A stretch of DNA of 64,000 nt, from NCBI RefSeq assembly GCF_000002425.4, contig NC_037256.1, positions 17,830,586 through 17,894,585 on the forward strand, read 5' to 3'. The notes under the pieces were generated by a model, which ran no database searches, was not told the DNA's origin, and saw only the letters and a list, made by a program, of their open reading frames with translations. How positions within the stretch are numbered: the first letter of the stretch is position 1; every line of letters starts with the position of its first letter. The position numbers and the translations under genes are program-made. Origin of the DNA: Physcomitrium patens (lineage: Eukaryota; Streptophyta; Bryopsida; Funariales; Funariaceae). Shown one piece after another: positions 53,197 to 64,000 of the stretch.

Positions 53197-53962
53197 ATGG
53201 AGAACGAAAGTAAAAATTTTGAAGGATCTTAGGGAGGAGTTTCTGGTGGGGGTTCTTCTAAAGGACAAGGTATGCACATGGATCCATCTATTGCTAGTAT
53301 GTTTCAAGCCTTTTCACTATCAATACAGCAACAGCAAAGCAATGATCGAAAAGAAGCTTTGGTAACCAAAGCATTACAAGCAGTGGTCAATAAAATTGAT
53401 CAATTTGAAGGAAGGAATATTTCAAGGTATTTAAGATATTATGTTCGTGAAATGGAATTAAATCAGATTTCTGAGAAGAAAATGGTTGCAATATTTGGAC
53501 TTGCCACAATACCGGAGATAAGAAACCATATTACATCGATTACGGATCGTTATGGAAATTCATGGGAGGTTTTTTCACATGCATTAAAAGACGAATATTT
53601 CTAGGAAGATGCTGATCGTGTTACTAAGAAGCTGTTTTTGGAATGGATTGAACGGCACAATAAGAATTTGCAAGCAACAGAGCTACTAAGGGAATTTGAG
53701 AGGCAGTACTCTCAATTATCGAAGGTAGAAAAATTGACATTGGAGCTGAACAAAGTTGATCTATTTCTTCAAGCTGCTGATGGAGAATTGCAAGGGAAAT
53801 TAAAACTCCTTCTTGAAGACAAAGAAGAAGATGAAGGATTGATAACAAAGTCGAAGAACGTTGAAGATGCAATGGAGTTGCTTACAAAAAGAGAAAGGAG
53901 GAAGGAGGAAGGATAGGAGTAATATTCCGAAAACAGTACAAGCACCCAAAGCTCCAGTACGT
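53197..53962 (+). pseudogene. E gag fragment
   Basis: It matches gag of A from the ATG to about codon 255, with several stops, including a TAG near 53602 at the same codon as in D (55806-55808); A has TTG there. It ends at AGTACGT, the site where D's LTR begins. The intact continuation of this site is seen in D at about 56150. Confidence 0.87.
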
Positions 53963-55329
53963 TGTCGTGTTGTAACATGAGTATACAGTGAAAATAAAAA
54001 AAAAGGGGAATTTTATTAATATTCAGTTACCTCGAATATTCGGAGCATCGACCAACTCCAGTACAAATACTGAGTGGTTAGGTTCAGTCACTCCGTTACA
54101 GTCAGCCGGGGCATACTGAAATGCTCCGTTCGATTCCAATAACAGGAGTCAGCAGGAAGAGAAGGACCAATTCACACGACGGGTTTGAGGAGCCAATTGG
54201 ATCCAATTTCGATAATCCAATCCGGATCCTCTTATCCAATATGAGACCTGAATTGGCCGGTCAACCCAATGCAGTCTAATTACAGGAAATCCAGGTCTTA
54301 CTACGGGTCTTAGCCAATCTGACGCGAGGACCAATTTGACCCAATTACGGGAACATCTAGGTTACTATGGGCATCTTTCCAAATATAGGACCTGAATTGG
54401 TCGGGCGACTCAATGTGGTCCCGATTACGGGGGTTCGATTCTGTTTCAGGCTGTCCTGTTCTCTGTGCCATTTCAGGGAACGTTGTTTTCGATAAATGGA
54501 TTTCTTAAAGGTAAAAACGGAGGAGAAAGCTCTGACGGTGAGAGCCAATTTTGGATCCAAGCTTGACGGCGAGAGCCAATTTCGGATCCAAGCTTGACGT
54601 GGGAGCCAATTCCGGATCTAAGATGGAAGATTGAAAAAATTCAGAGGATAAGGTTAGGGGGGATATAGTTTTGAGGGGGGAGGTTTTTTTTTCGGGAATC
54701 GGGGGGGGGAGGGAGTTTTCAAGCTTTTGCAAGGTTACCAGTTCGGTTTTTCATTGGAGGTTTCTGAAGATCAAGGGAATTAGAGAGAGGAGCTTCATGC
54801 TTCAGGTCGGAGAAGGAAAGACATAGAATTTGGATTTTTCTTCTTCATAGAGTTTTGGGAAGACTGAGGCAATCGCTGCTGAAGTCAGTGTTGTAATGGT
54901 GAATCGAGATTTTTAAATGAAGCGGGTTTGAATACTCTTGACTGTTTTGTAAAATCGAGTTACGTCTGTGATTGAAGGATTAAAGGGGTGTCTATAGGAT
55001 TGAGTATGCGGAGTGAATGAAATTTATTGGGTTAATCTAACAGGACAGTCAGTGGATACAAGATCGTAAGTACAAAGGGGTATTGAAGATTAACAGTTTG
55101 GGTTGTTCGGGGTTCTCTGTAACGTCTAGAGACCTATCGGCTGGGGCAAAAAAAAGACTTCGACAAGCAGTCGAAGAGCATCCGTATAGATTTACGGTAC
55201 ATTGTTGCAGTCGTTTATATTCCAGCAGTCAAAAACTGATAGACTGCTTGACTATCGGCGAATCTCCATACTACCTTCTACAGCCAGATGCCCGGCGCGT
55301 TCTCGAGCAGGAAAGCACATAATACGACA
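53963..55329 (+). repeat. 5' LTR of D (A subtype) inside E
   Basis: 1367 bp, TGTCGTGTTG...ACGACA. It is much closer to the A LTRs than to the surrounding E LTRs. It is preceded by ACGT (53959-53962), the expected left target duplication; no matching right-hand partner remains. Confidence 0.93.
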
Positions 55330-55333
55330 TAAG

Positions 55334-55351
55334 TGGTGAACCCGACGTGAA
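55334..55351 (+). promoter_or_regulatory. D primer site, exact tRNA-Trp complement
   Basis: TGGTGAACCCGACGTGAA complements the last 18 bases of plant tRNA-Trp with CCA added; all 18 match the tRNA sequence as I recall it. Confidence 0.85.
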
Positions 55352-55400
55352 AGCTTGAGGTGGAAGGTATTGGATTTCGGTTGATTTTATCTTTATTTTT

Positions 55401-57772
55401 ATGGAAAACGAAAATAAAAATTTTGAAGGATTTTTGGGAGAAGTTTCTGGTGGGGAGTCTTCTAAAGGACAAGGTATGTACATGGATCCGTCTATTACTA
55501 GTTTGGTTCAAGCCTTCTCATTGTCAATGCAGCAACAGCAAAGCAATGATCGAAAGGAAGCTTTGGCAACCAAAGCATTGCAAGCAGTGGTCAATAAAAT
55601 TGATCAATTTGATGGGAGGAATATTTCAAGGTAGTTAAGATGTTATGTTTGTGAAATGGAATTAAATCGGGTTTCTAAGAAGAAAATGGTTGCACTATTT
55701 CGACTTTCCACGATACCGGAGATAAGGGACCACATTACATCGATTACGGATCGTTGTGGGAATTCATGGGAGGATTTTTCACATGCATTGAAAGATGAAT
55801 ATTTCTAGGAAGATGTTGATCACGTTACTAAGAAGCTGTTTCTGGGATGGATTGAATGGCCCAATAAGAATTTGCAAGCAACAGAGCTACTAAGAGAATT
55901 TGAGAGGCAGTACTCTGAATTATCAAAGATAGAAAAATTGACATTGGAGCCGAACAAAGTTGATTTATTTCTTCAAGCTGCTGATGGAGAATTGCAAGAG
56001 AAATTAGAACCCCTTCTTGAAGACAAAGAAGAAGATGAAGGATTGACAACGAAGTGGAAGAACGTTGAAGATGCGATGGGGTTGCTTACAAAAAAAGAAA
56101 GGAGGAAGGATAGGAGCAATATTCCGAAAACAGTACAAGCACCCAAAGCTCCAGTACGTACAACACCACCGACAATGCCTACAGTTCAACCTTCGACATC
56201 CTTGTCAAAGAAAGCAGATATGGGTATNNNNNNNNNNNNNNNNNNNNNNNNNNNNNNNNNNNNNNNNNNNNNNNNNNNNNNNNNNNNNNNNNNNNNNNNN
56301 NNNNNNNNNNNNNNNNNNNNNNNNNNNNNNNNNNNNNNNNNNNNNNNNNNNNNNNNNNNNNNNNNNNNNNNNNNNNNNNNNNNNNNNNNNNNNNNNNNNN
56401 NNNNNNNNNNNNNNNNNNNNNNNNNNNNNNNNNNNNNNNNNNNNNNNNNNNNNNNNNNNNNNNNNNNNNNNNNNNNNNNNNNNNNNNNNATGAGAGCATT
56501 GGTTCAAGATAACTTAAAAGAGCATGACACAGTAGTACGAGAAATGCAAGTTATGGTGCTAGAGTAGATGATAAAATTGGTGGAAGTACGGAAACTAGTG
56601 AGTTTTGGGCTTCTGCCGTTTCTACAATGCAAGAAGGGAAATTACCTCGAGAAGCGTTATTGAGAACTGCAGCTACAATACGAGGAAGAACAGGTTAGGA
56701 GGATCCTGTTGAGTCTCTTTCAGTTCATGCATATATTGCTAAGAGCCAACATGAAGCTTTGATGGAAGAAAAAAGACGAGGAAATTTTGATGATACTAGA
56801 GAAGGAAATTCTTTTAAGAGGCAAACTCGAAGAGACAAGGCTCGGGAGGCAGCTTCACAAGAATTGCCTGTAAAGGATACCTCAGCATCATTGGGAGAAA
56901 AAACAACGAAGACAAAAGATAAGGGCAAATCAATTGCTTATAAGCTACTTTCTGACATTGAAGCGGCAACAAATTTGAAAGGGGTGTTGGAAGAACGTAT
57001 ATTAAACGCTAAGGTGGAATTCACATTGAAAGAAGTCTTGGGAATTGCAAAGAAGGAGTTTCATGATGTTATCATTGACAGCATTAAGCGAAAGAGGCAA
57101 TTAATGAGCGAAACTGGAATGAGTCATGCTATTGATGCAAGAATATGTAGAGATAAAAAAGAGGTTGATATTGGTTACAAGCAACCAACAAATGAAAAGA
57201 ATGGGTATAATCAGCGAGTACATTTCGAAGATTCTAGTGACAAGGAAATGGAAACTTTGAGCCATTATACTCGAAAGCATTGGGCAAGGGCAACTACTGA
57301 GGTATTGGTGAAGGTAGGAGATATAGAAGAACCAATAGTTGCTTTGGTGGACCATGGTTCTGAAATAAATCTCATGTCTAAAGATCTTTATAAGAAGCAA
57401 AAATGGCCAATTGATATGGAACATGGATAGGCAATACGAGCAGCTAATAACACACGAGGCGAATTATATGGAGCTTGTCCAGATGTCAAAATTCGGATTG
57501 AGGATGTTGCGACGGAGCAATATTTCTTTGTTCAAGATACAACGTCTTATCCGTTGATTTTAGGACAACCTTATATCACGGCAACACGGATGGAAACAAA
57601 AGTACTTGACGATGGTTCTGCTTATGCAAGGATACGGAGCGAAGATGGGAGGAAAGCTGTACAATTTCTAACAGTACCTCCTAACCATGAACGGAATCGA
57701 GATAGGTTGAGGGAGAAACCATTGCCAAAGATTGTTGAAGGATTTAAGGATTTTGGGGAGCTACCACTGTAA
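55401..57772 (+). pseudogene. D gag and protease
   Basis: ATG 55401. It is broken by TAG at 55635 and 55806, the N gap at 56228-56489 (zinc-knuckle region), a one-base loss near 56545, and TAG at about 56697 and 57429. From 56759 the frame is open through the gag end into protease (KRKRQLMSETG, then ALVDHGSEINLM), showing the original Gag-PR fusion. It ends at the same TAA as A. Confidence 0.87.
56228..56489. other. Assembly gap (262 N) in D gag
   Basis: The corresponding interval in A (3976-4237) is exactly 262 bp and encodes the CCHC knuckle. Frames across the gap are artefacts. Confidence 0.99.
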
Positions 57773-59820
57773 AGCGAGATTATGGAGGTACAAAAGAGGA
57801 GGTACTCTCGCGAGATGAAGGTGCCTTTGCTGCGAGTTTTATTGGTATATTGGAGAATGGAAATATTATGTATAAGAAAGTTGATGATTTTAAAAGAAAA
57901 GAAAGAAAAAGATTATATGATATTGAAGGACAGTTACGTAAGATAGGTACATTGCAAGATGATGAGAGGATTTTGGGTGTTTATGAAGAAAATGGGCTAG
58001 AAGATTCATTGGAATTGATTACATCTATTGGGTTAGGGGATAATGATAAGATTGTTGAGATTCATTCGAGAGAGGTTTATACCATGCTTGAATCTTTTCA
58101 AGCACCAGAAGTCACTATAGAGACGAGATATAAAATGGCAGATAAGAAGGTAAAGCCTGTTGCCGGACCATTATCAGAAGATTTTAAGGAACAAATGGAA
58201 GAAGCATCAAAAGAAGCAAGTTTAAGAGATCCAATGAGTATTGGACATTAGTTTACTAAAGAGACTTTTGAAGAATTGAAGATTGGTTCTGATGGTTCTT
58301 TATTGTCGGAGGAAATTACTTGCTTCAAAAAGATGTTGGCTAAACAAGGTAGATCATTTGCCTTCGAATCTTATGAAATTGGATGTGTGGATCCGAATAT
58401 TATAACTCCTATGGTTATTTTCACTGTACCGCATGTACCTTGGAATCTAAGACCGATTTCAATCCCGAGGGCACATTTACCTAAATTAGTGGAACTATTA
58501 AAAGAAAAGATAAAGATGAAAATATTGGAACCCTCATTTGCACCGTATTCTAGTCGATGGTTTACGGTACCTAAGAAGAATGGGTCACTACGGTTTATTC
58601 AAGATATGCAACCAGTGAATGGAGTAACTGTTAGGAATGTAGGAATTGGACCTATTATAGATGAATTTGCTGAGGCATTTAGAAGAAGGGTGATCTATTC
58701 AATGGGTGATTTGTATTCAGGTTATGATCAATTTCAACTTACCGAAGGAAGTAGAGATATGACAACAATGAGGACACCACTTGGATTGGTTAGAATGTGC
58801 ACTCTTCCTCAAGGCGTGACCAATTCAGTTGCGCATATGATCAATGGGATGAATAAGGTATTGAGAGATTTTATTCCGGAGAAGACTATACCTTTTGTGA
58901 ATGATGTTCCTATAAAAGAATGCAGAGAAGGAGACAAAGATGAAACTTTAGATAAGAGGGGGTGTCGCAAATATGTTGTTGATCATATACAAGATTGTGA
59001 AAAGATTTTAACTCGGCTTGGAGAAGTTCATCTTATATTATCGGGTATGAAGTCCGTATTTGGAATACAAGAGGTTGTGATTGTTGGACATTTATGCGGA
59101 TCTTACGGAAGAAAACTAGATCCGACTAAAGTTGATGCAATTGAAAGGATGAAAGAAGATTATGATTCTTTAACAAAGGTTCGCAGGCCTTTGGGTGCAT
59201 GTATATTTTATCGAATTTGGATCCCTCATTATACTCACATAGCAGATCTATTATATGAACTGTTATACAAAGGCTATTGATTTAAATGGAAAGAAAGGCA
59301 TATTCAGGCAATGCAAAGATTGAAGAAATTATTGATGTCACCTCCAATATTGAGGAAGATTGATTATGAGTGCAATAGACTGGTGATTCTTAGTGTGGAC
59401 ACTAGTCCAATTGCCATTGGATGGACTGTGGATCAAGATGATTCAAGTGAAAATAGATTTGCAGTTCGATTTGGAGCTAATGTTTTAAGTATTTATCTGC
59501 GTACATATTCGCAAGTCAAAAGAGAACTTTGGGGAGTTGTTTCGGCTATGAAAGCTAAAAAGGACTATTTGATTGGGATAGTAGTAGTAATTGAAACAGA
59601 TTGCTTGCCATTGCTTGGAATGATTATTAATTGTTCAATGCCAGATATTGCAATGTTGAGATGGATTGCTTATATTAAGTCACTAAATCCAGAATTTAAG
59701 CATGTTACTGGGAAGGACAATTTAGTAGCAGACATGCTATCTCGAGCAAGATACGAGAGGGAGAACGAAATAGTTGAAAACATTGATGACGTCAGATTGA
59801 AATTCTATTTAATATCAAAT
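57773..59820 (+). pseudogene. D reverse transcriptase and RNase H
   Basis: Same layout as A: -1 overlap with protease, then RT and RNase H. Stops at about 58250 (CAG to TAG) and 59278-59280 (CGA to TGA) break it. The catalytic box is FVNDVPIKE, so the first Asp of the pair is Asn. RNase H residues (SVDTSPIAIGW, IETDCLP, ADMLSRAR) are visible. Confidence 0.87.
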
Positions 59821-61245
59821 CTCAACAGAGAAGACAAGCTATTTCTTGAAGAATCTTATGAAGGAGAATTATTGGATATTGATCATTACTTGAATACCTT
59901 GACTAAGCAGAGAAATTGGTCTACAAAAAAATTCAAAAAAATAAGAAAAAAAGCATATGTATTTTTGCTTCGAGATGGATTCTTATGGAAGAGACCGAAG
60001 AAAGGAATTGGGATGCCACAACGAGTGATAGGCAAAAAAGAAGAAAAACTAAAATTATTAAAGGAATTTATGATAGTTTCATGATAGGGCATAGAAGAAA
60101 CTAGGCTACTTTTGCTAAACTCAAGGAACGATGTTGGTGGAAAAATATGTATCGAGATGTGCTCTCATTTGTAGAGTCATGTGAAATTTGTCAATCGTAT
60201 TCTAATATCCGACATCGAGATGCTCTTCATCCTACATATCCTTTGGCTATTCATTTTAAATGGGTTGTTGATTTGGTTATTATGCTAGTTGGGTTATGGC
60301 AGATGAAATATTTGGTCTTAGCTCGTGAAGATTTATCAAATCAAGTAGAAAGAAGAACATTGAGGACAAAATCTACAGAGGGGATTTGTAGGTTTTTGCT
60401 TGAAGATGTCATTTGCTGCTACGGATGCGTAGGAAAAATCACTGCAGATCATAGAGAATTAAATGTACAAGAAGCTTGTAAGTTCTTTGAAAGATGTGGA
60501 ATTAAACTATCACTGACTACTACTTATAATCCGGAAGGGAATGCAAAAAGCGAATGTGGTCACCCACCGATTGTGAAAGTATTAGTTAAAGCTTGTAATG
60601 GGAAAGTTAGAGAGTGGCCATGGCTTTTGTCATTTGCATTATGGACTGATCGAACAACACATAGTTCGGTGACAGGATATATGCCAGTAGAACTTATGAC
60701 AGGTCGAAAATCAATTATGCCGATTGAAAAAAGGGTACAAACTTGGAGTATGCTACCATGGAAAGATGGATTGACAAGAGAAGAACTTCTCGCTATTAGG
60801 ATTCGACAATTGGAGCAAAGATCGGAAGATGTGCAAGTAGCATTGGAAAGGTTAAAAAGAGCAAGGTTACAAAACAAGGTGCGATTCGATAAGCAACATC
60901 GATTGAGACCTAAAGCATTGAAGAAGGTGATTGGGTACTTGTTTATGATAGTGGTCTGTATAACCAATATAGCACTTTACGAAAGTTTTCAAAACGTTGG
61001 TTTGGACCGTATGTGGTAACAACTGTTCATGATAATGCGACTTACTCATTACAGGAGTAAGATGGTACAAAATTAAAAATATCAATTGCAGGGAAGAGAA
61101 TAAAAATATTTAAACGAAGAGACACGGAGATGAATATGGAAGACCTTAATGTAGGTATAGAGATTTCGTAGCAAGAAGATGAAAGTGATTTGGATAATGA
61201 AGGTGACGAAGACGAACTGGACAAAGACGTAAAAAATATATTATA
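59821..61245 (+). pseudogene. D/E integrase
   Basis: This interior supplies what is hidden by the gap in A. The zinc region ends CEICQSYSN near 60180, with WVVDLVI (first Asp), ITADHREL (second Asp) and NPEGNAKSECGHPP (Glu). Frameshifts at about 60080 and 60925 and a stop near 61060 break it. The acidic tail ends near 61245. It may belong to E rather than D, depending on where the recombination joint lies. Confidence 0.84.
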
Positions 61246-61308
61246 AATCAAACAGTAATAGGATAAATTGGTGCATACCGGAGGATGCACAGGTTCAGAG
61301 GGGGTGGA

Positions 61309-63918
61309 TGTCGTGTTGTAACACGAGTATACCGTGAAAATATAAAGAAAGGGGACTTTTATTAATATTCAGTTACCTCGAATATTGGAAGCAACGATCG
61401 ATTCCAGTACCAATATTCAGAGGCCAGTTTCAGACACCCCATCACAATCGGTCAAGGCATACTTACCAATAAGAAAATGCTCCATTCTAGTCCAATAGTG
61501 GGAGTCAATAGAATCAAAAGGACTAAATTGATGACTGAGCGAGCCTGACGTGAAGGACCAATTTGACCTAATTACGAGAACATCCAAGTCTTACTACGGG
61601 CCTCTTAGCCAAAATGAGACCTGATTTGGTCGAGCGACTCAATATGGTCCCAATTATGGGGGTTTTGATTCCGTTTCAAGCTATCCTGTTCTCTCTGCCG
61701 TTTCAGGGAACGTTGTCATACTGTAATTACTTACAGTATGTAAAAATTAGTGAAAACATGTAATATGTTTATAAGTCTTAATGTGAGTTAGAATAGTTAG
61801 TATGTTAATTTAAAATGAATTGAAATAAGAAAAATTATTTGGAAGTTAATCTAGTTTGATCATAGAGTTTATATTATATAGGATTTAGATAGTTAGTATA
61901 AAGATTAAGGGAAGGGAGGAGTTAAAAGATGAAAATATAACTAGAAGGAGGCTTATTGGGAAGGATGAAAGTAAGGCATGGTTGGATGAAGGCAAGGGGT
62001 GAAGAACTTCATCCCTATTGGTCGAATACCATGCCCAATGGGCTTTGAGGAGGCTGCCTTAGGCCATATTAGGAATTAGGGTTCTTCTTTCGAGGTCATT
62101 CGAGCTTTTGAGGCTAGGGTCAGAAGGTTTAGGGTTTTGGGTATAATTTGGGTGAAGATTTTGTGTGATTTCGAGTTTTTATGGAAAAGATATGAATGTT
62201 CAAAGATAAGGTGTCAATTTCGTACCTACTGTCACTTCTTTTGGGCATCACATACGAATACGGAGAGCAACGGAAGATCAGCGACTGGATTTGGAGGGAG
62301 CATTTTCTCGGCTACACATTCTACTTACTGTATAGTGAATTCTAAGATTGGGTGAAGGAGTTATGAGGCGTTGAAGACAGCACTTGTAATTTGAAGGCAG
62401 TAAGTATATCGTTTTGTTGCTAGTTATGGGTGAAGCCATATCTTGAGTTTCTGGACGAATTTTTGGCTCAAAATTTCCACAAGTGTGTGTAATTGGGTTA
62501 AGAAGCTTTAGATTAAAGTTTCATAGTATTTGAATAATTACTTTGTGAGATATGAAGGAAGTTGTACACGGGTGTAAAAAAGCTAGGGTTTGAAGCTACA
62601 GTTAGGGTTTTCAAGATATCACAAGATCCAAGACGAATTTACGGTTGAATTTTGGTGTGGTAGTTTTTAAAGATATATCAGTACTCCATGTAAAATTTGG
62701 AGTTGTTAAGACGGTTAGATCGTAAGTTATGAGCTGTTGAACTTCGAAAAAAATTCCTCATAAGGATATATAAGTTTTTTATAACACCTTATCAAGAATT
62801 TTGGTGTTCTTTGGATTTTAAGGCTTGTATATTGATGCAATTGCTCCAAAGGAGAGGAGTTTATATATTTAAAATTGTTACCCTTATATTTCAAACTTGA
62901 TTGAGTATTTAGCGCTTTCTTGAGGCAAACTCTCTCTACCCCGACAACGTTGTTTCAGGAAAAAGAACCTTTTAAAAGGCAAAAAATGGAGGAGAAAGCT
63001 CTGACAACGGGAGCCAATTTCGGATCCAAGGCAGAAGAATAGGATCTTCTCAGGATTAAAGAGGAGGATAGGTTAAGAAATGAGGAGGAGAGAATCAGGG
63101 TTTTAAGGATCGAAGAGCTAGCTTCACGCGGGAAAAGACAGACAGTTGGGGGTTTTTTTTTTCTTCATAGGGTTTTGGAAAGATTGAAGCAATCGTTGCT
63201 AAAAGTCAGTGTTATATTAGTGAACTAGATTTTTTTTCCGAAAGAGAGAAAAGGCTGGTACTCTTGATTGTTGATGAAATGGAAGATACTTTTGTAGTTG
63301 AAATTCACAGTTGTCTAGAAGGTTGAGTATGTTGAATGCATGCATGGTTGTGTTAATCTGACTGTATGGATAGAAGATATCTACCAACAGTTTAAAGAGG
63401 TTTTGGGAGTTGGCAAATCGGGGGTTGTTTAGGGTTTTTGTGATAACTAGGGACCTACCAACAGGGATAAGAGGAATATCGGCGAGCGGCCAAGGGACAT
63501 CGGTGTGGATTACAACATAGCCTCACAATCTGTAAGCGGGGTTGAACTGGAATTTCTTGAGCATTCAAAAGGGCTTGTAGAGACATTAGCGAAAGATGTT
63601 TTACAACAAGTCGGAAGGACAGATTGAGGATCACAGCTTGCCGAAGTTCATAGTCTAGGATTAAGGTAATTAACGATAAAGATAAAATAAATAATATAAA
63701 ATAAATAAAATAAAATAAAAATAACAAAAGAGATTGAAGTTATATAGGGTCTCTAGGCATTTTATATTGGAATTAAGCTTTTACATTGTAATCCGATATA
63801 GATTGTATTTGGGTAGTCAAGAATATGATAGATTGCTTGAGTATTAGTGAAACACCATACTACCTCCTACAGACAGACGCCTGGTACGTTCTCAAGCAAG
63901 ATAGTACGTAATACGACA
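61309..63918 (+). repeat. 3' LTR of E, interrupted by S1
   Basis: Second-subtype LTR preceded by the polypurine tract AGAGGGGGTGGA. It is split at 61713/62947 by S1 and ends ACGACA at 63918. Confidence 0.92.
61714..62946 (+). repeat. S1: solo-LTR-like element in the E 3' LTR
   Basis: 1233 bp, TGTCATACTGTAATTAC...CTCTACCCCGACA, with a perfect 4-bp target duplication ACGT (61710-61713, 62947-62950). A 9-bp-arm palindrome (ATACTGTAA / TTACAGTAT) lies at its start. No open frame of note. It is homologous to S2 and S3. Confidence 0.88.
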
Positions 63919-64000
63919 ACAAAAGAAATGTTTGATGATTTATTGATAAAGGCATTAGTAAAAGATAGACATTATATATTGATAAAGGTATTATTAAAGG
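63919..64000 (+). pseudogene. Copia-C RNase H, continuation after E
   Basis: It reads on from MKYCAT at 51750: a decayed MFDDLLIKALVKDRHY block equivalent to MLADVLTKTLVKDRHH of Copia-B. Copia-C's 3' LTR must lie beyond the window. Confidence 0.8.

Larger units (their letters stand above)
51751..63918 (+). mobile_element. E/D: composite tRNA-Trp-family Ty3 element in Copia-C
   Basis: The outer LTRs (51751-53125, 1375 bp; 61309-63918, 1373 bp once S1 and its duplication are removed) are a matching pair of one subtype. Flanks are ACAG (51747-51750) and ACAA (63919-63922). Inside, the E gag fragment stops at 53962, and an A-subtype LTR (53963-55329) with its own primer site and a full gag-to-integrase interior follows, but no A-subtype 3' LTR exists. 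The simplest reading is that D inserted in E's gag and recombination between their interiors removed D's 3' end. Confidence 0.85.

Overview
This window is plant nuclear DNA: a nest of LTR retrotransposons surrounding one intact host gene. The host gene is on the minus strand at 29127-34374, with 14 coding exons. It encodes a GT47 exostosin-family glycosyltransferase with EGF-like modules, co-linear with Arabidopsis EXAD (At3g57630). The intact chromovirus is of the Tcn1/sushi/Tf1-like type, and a second Ty3 family has a fungal-looking pol. Both suggest a non-seed plant (moss, lycophyte or fern grade), but this is an inference, and no species can be named.

Left cluster (1-27190). The oldest layer is a decayed plus-strand Ty3 element, here called G3 (about 11502-27190). 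Its 5' LTR appears to be interrupted by a second decayed chromovirus, G1 (1-2104 and 10388-11501). G1 is itself split inside its chromodomain by a young Ty3 element, A (2105-10387; 4-bp TSD GCGG; tRNA-Trp primer site). G3 is also split in its reverse transcriptase by a minus-strand copia element (Copia-A, 14306-26028). Copia-A is split in its own RT by an almost intact chromovirus, H (15829-22201; 552-bp LTRs; 5-bp TSD GCTAA).

Host island (27190-35704). About 1.9 kb with no recognised gene is followed by the EXAD-like gene, its probable 5' UTR intron and a CT-rich 5' flank carrying a 33-bp x 3 tandem repeat.

Right cluster (35704-64000). A decayed minus-strand chromovirus, F (35896-45555), is split by Copia-B (38239-43568). 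A plus-strand Copia-C begins at about 45555 and runs off the window. Copia-C is split by a composite tRNA-Trp-family element, E (51751-63918), which contains a foreign-type 5' LTR of a sister copy, D. Three copies of a 1.23-1.27 kb non-coding LTR-like element (S1-S3) sit in E's 3' LTR, Copia-B and Copia-C.

The elements show four different reverse-transcription priming signatures: tRNA-Met(i) 3' end (G3), internal half of tRNA-Met(i) (copia family), tRNA-Trp 3' end (A/D/E), and apparent self-priming (H). H also carries a third ORF downstream of pol, and the reading frame of that ORF is traceable in two decayed relatives. The self-priming signature and the third ORF are the most novel observations. 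No tRNA or rRNA genes, CRISPR arrays or bacterial-type operons were seen.
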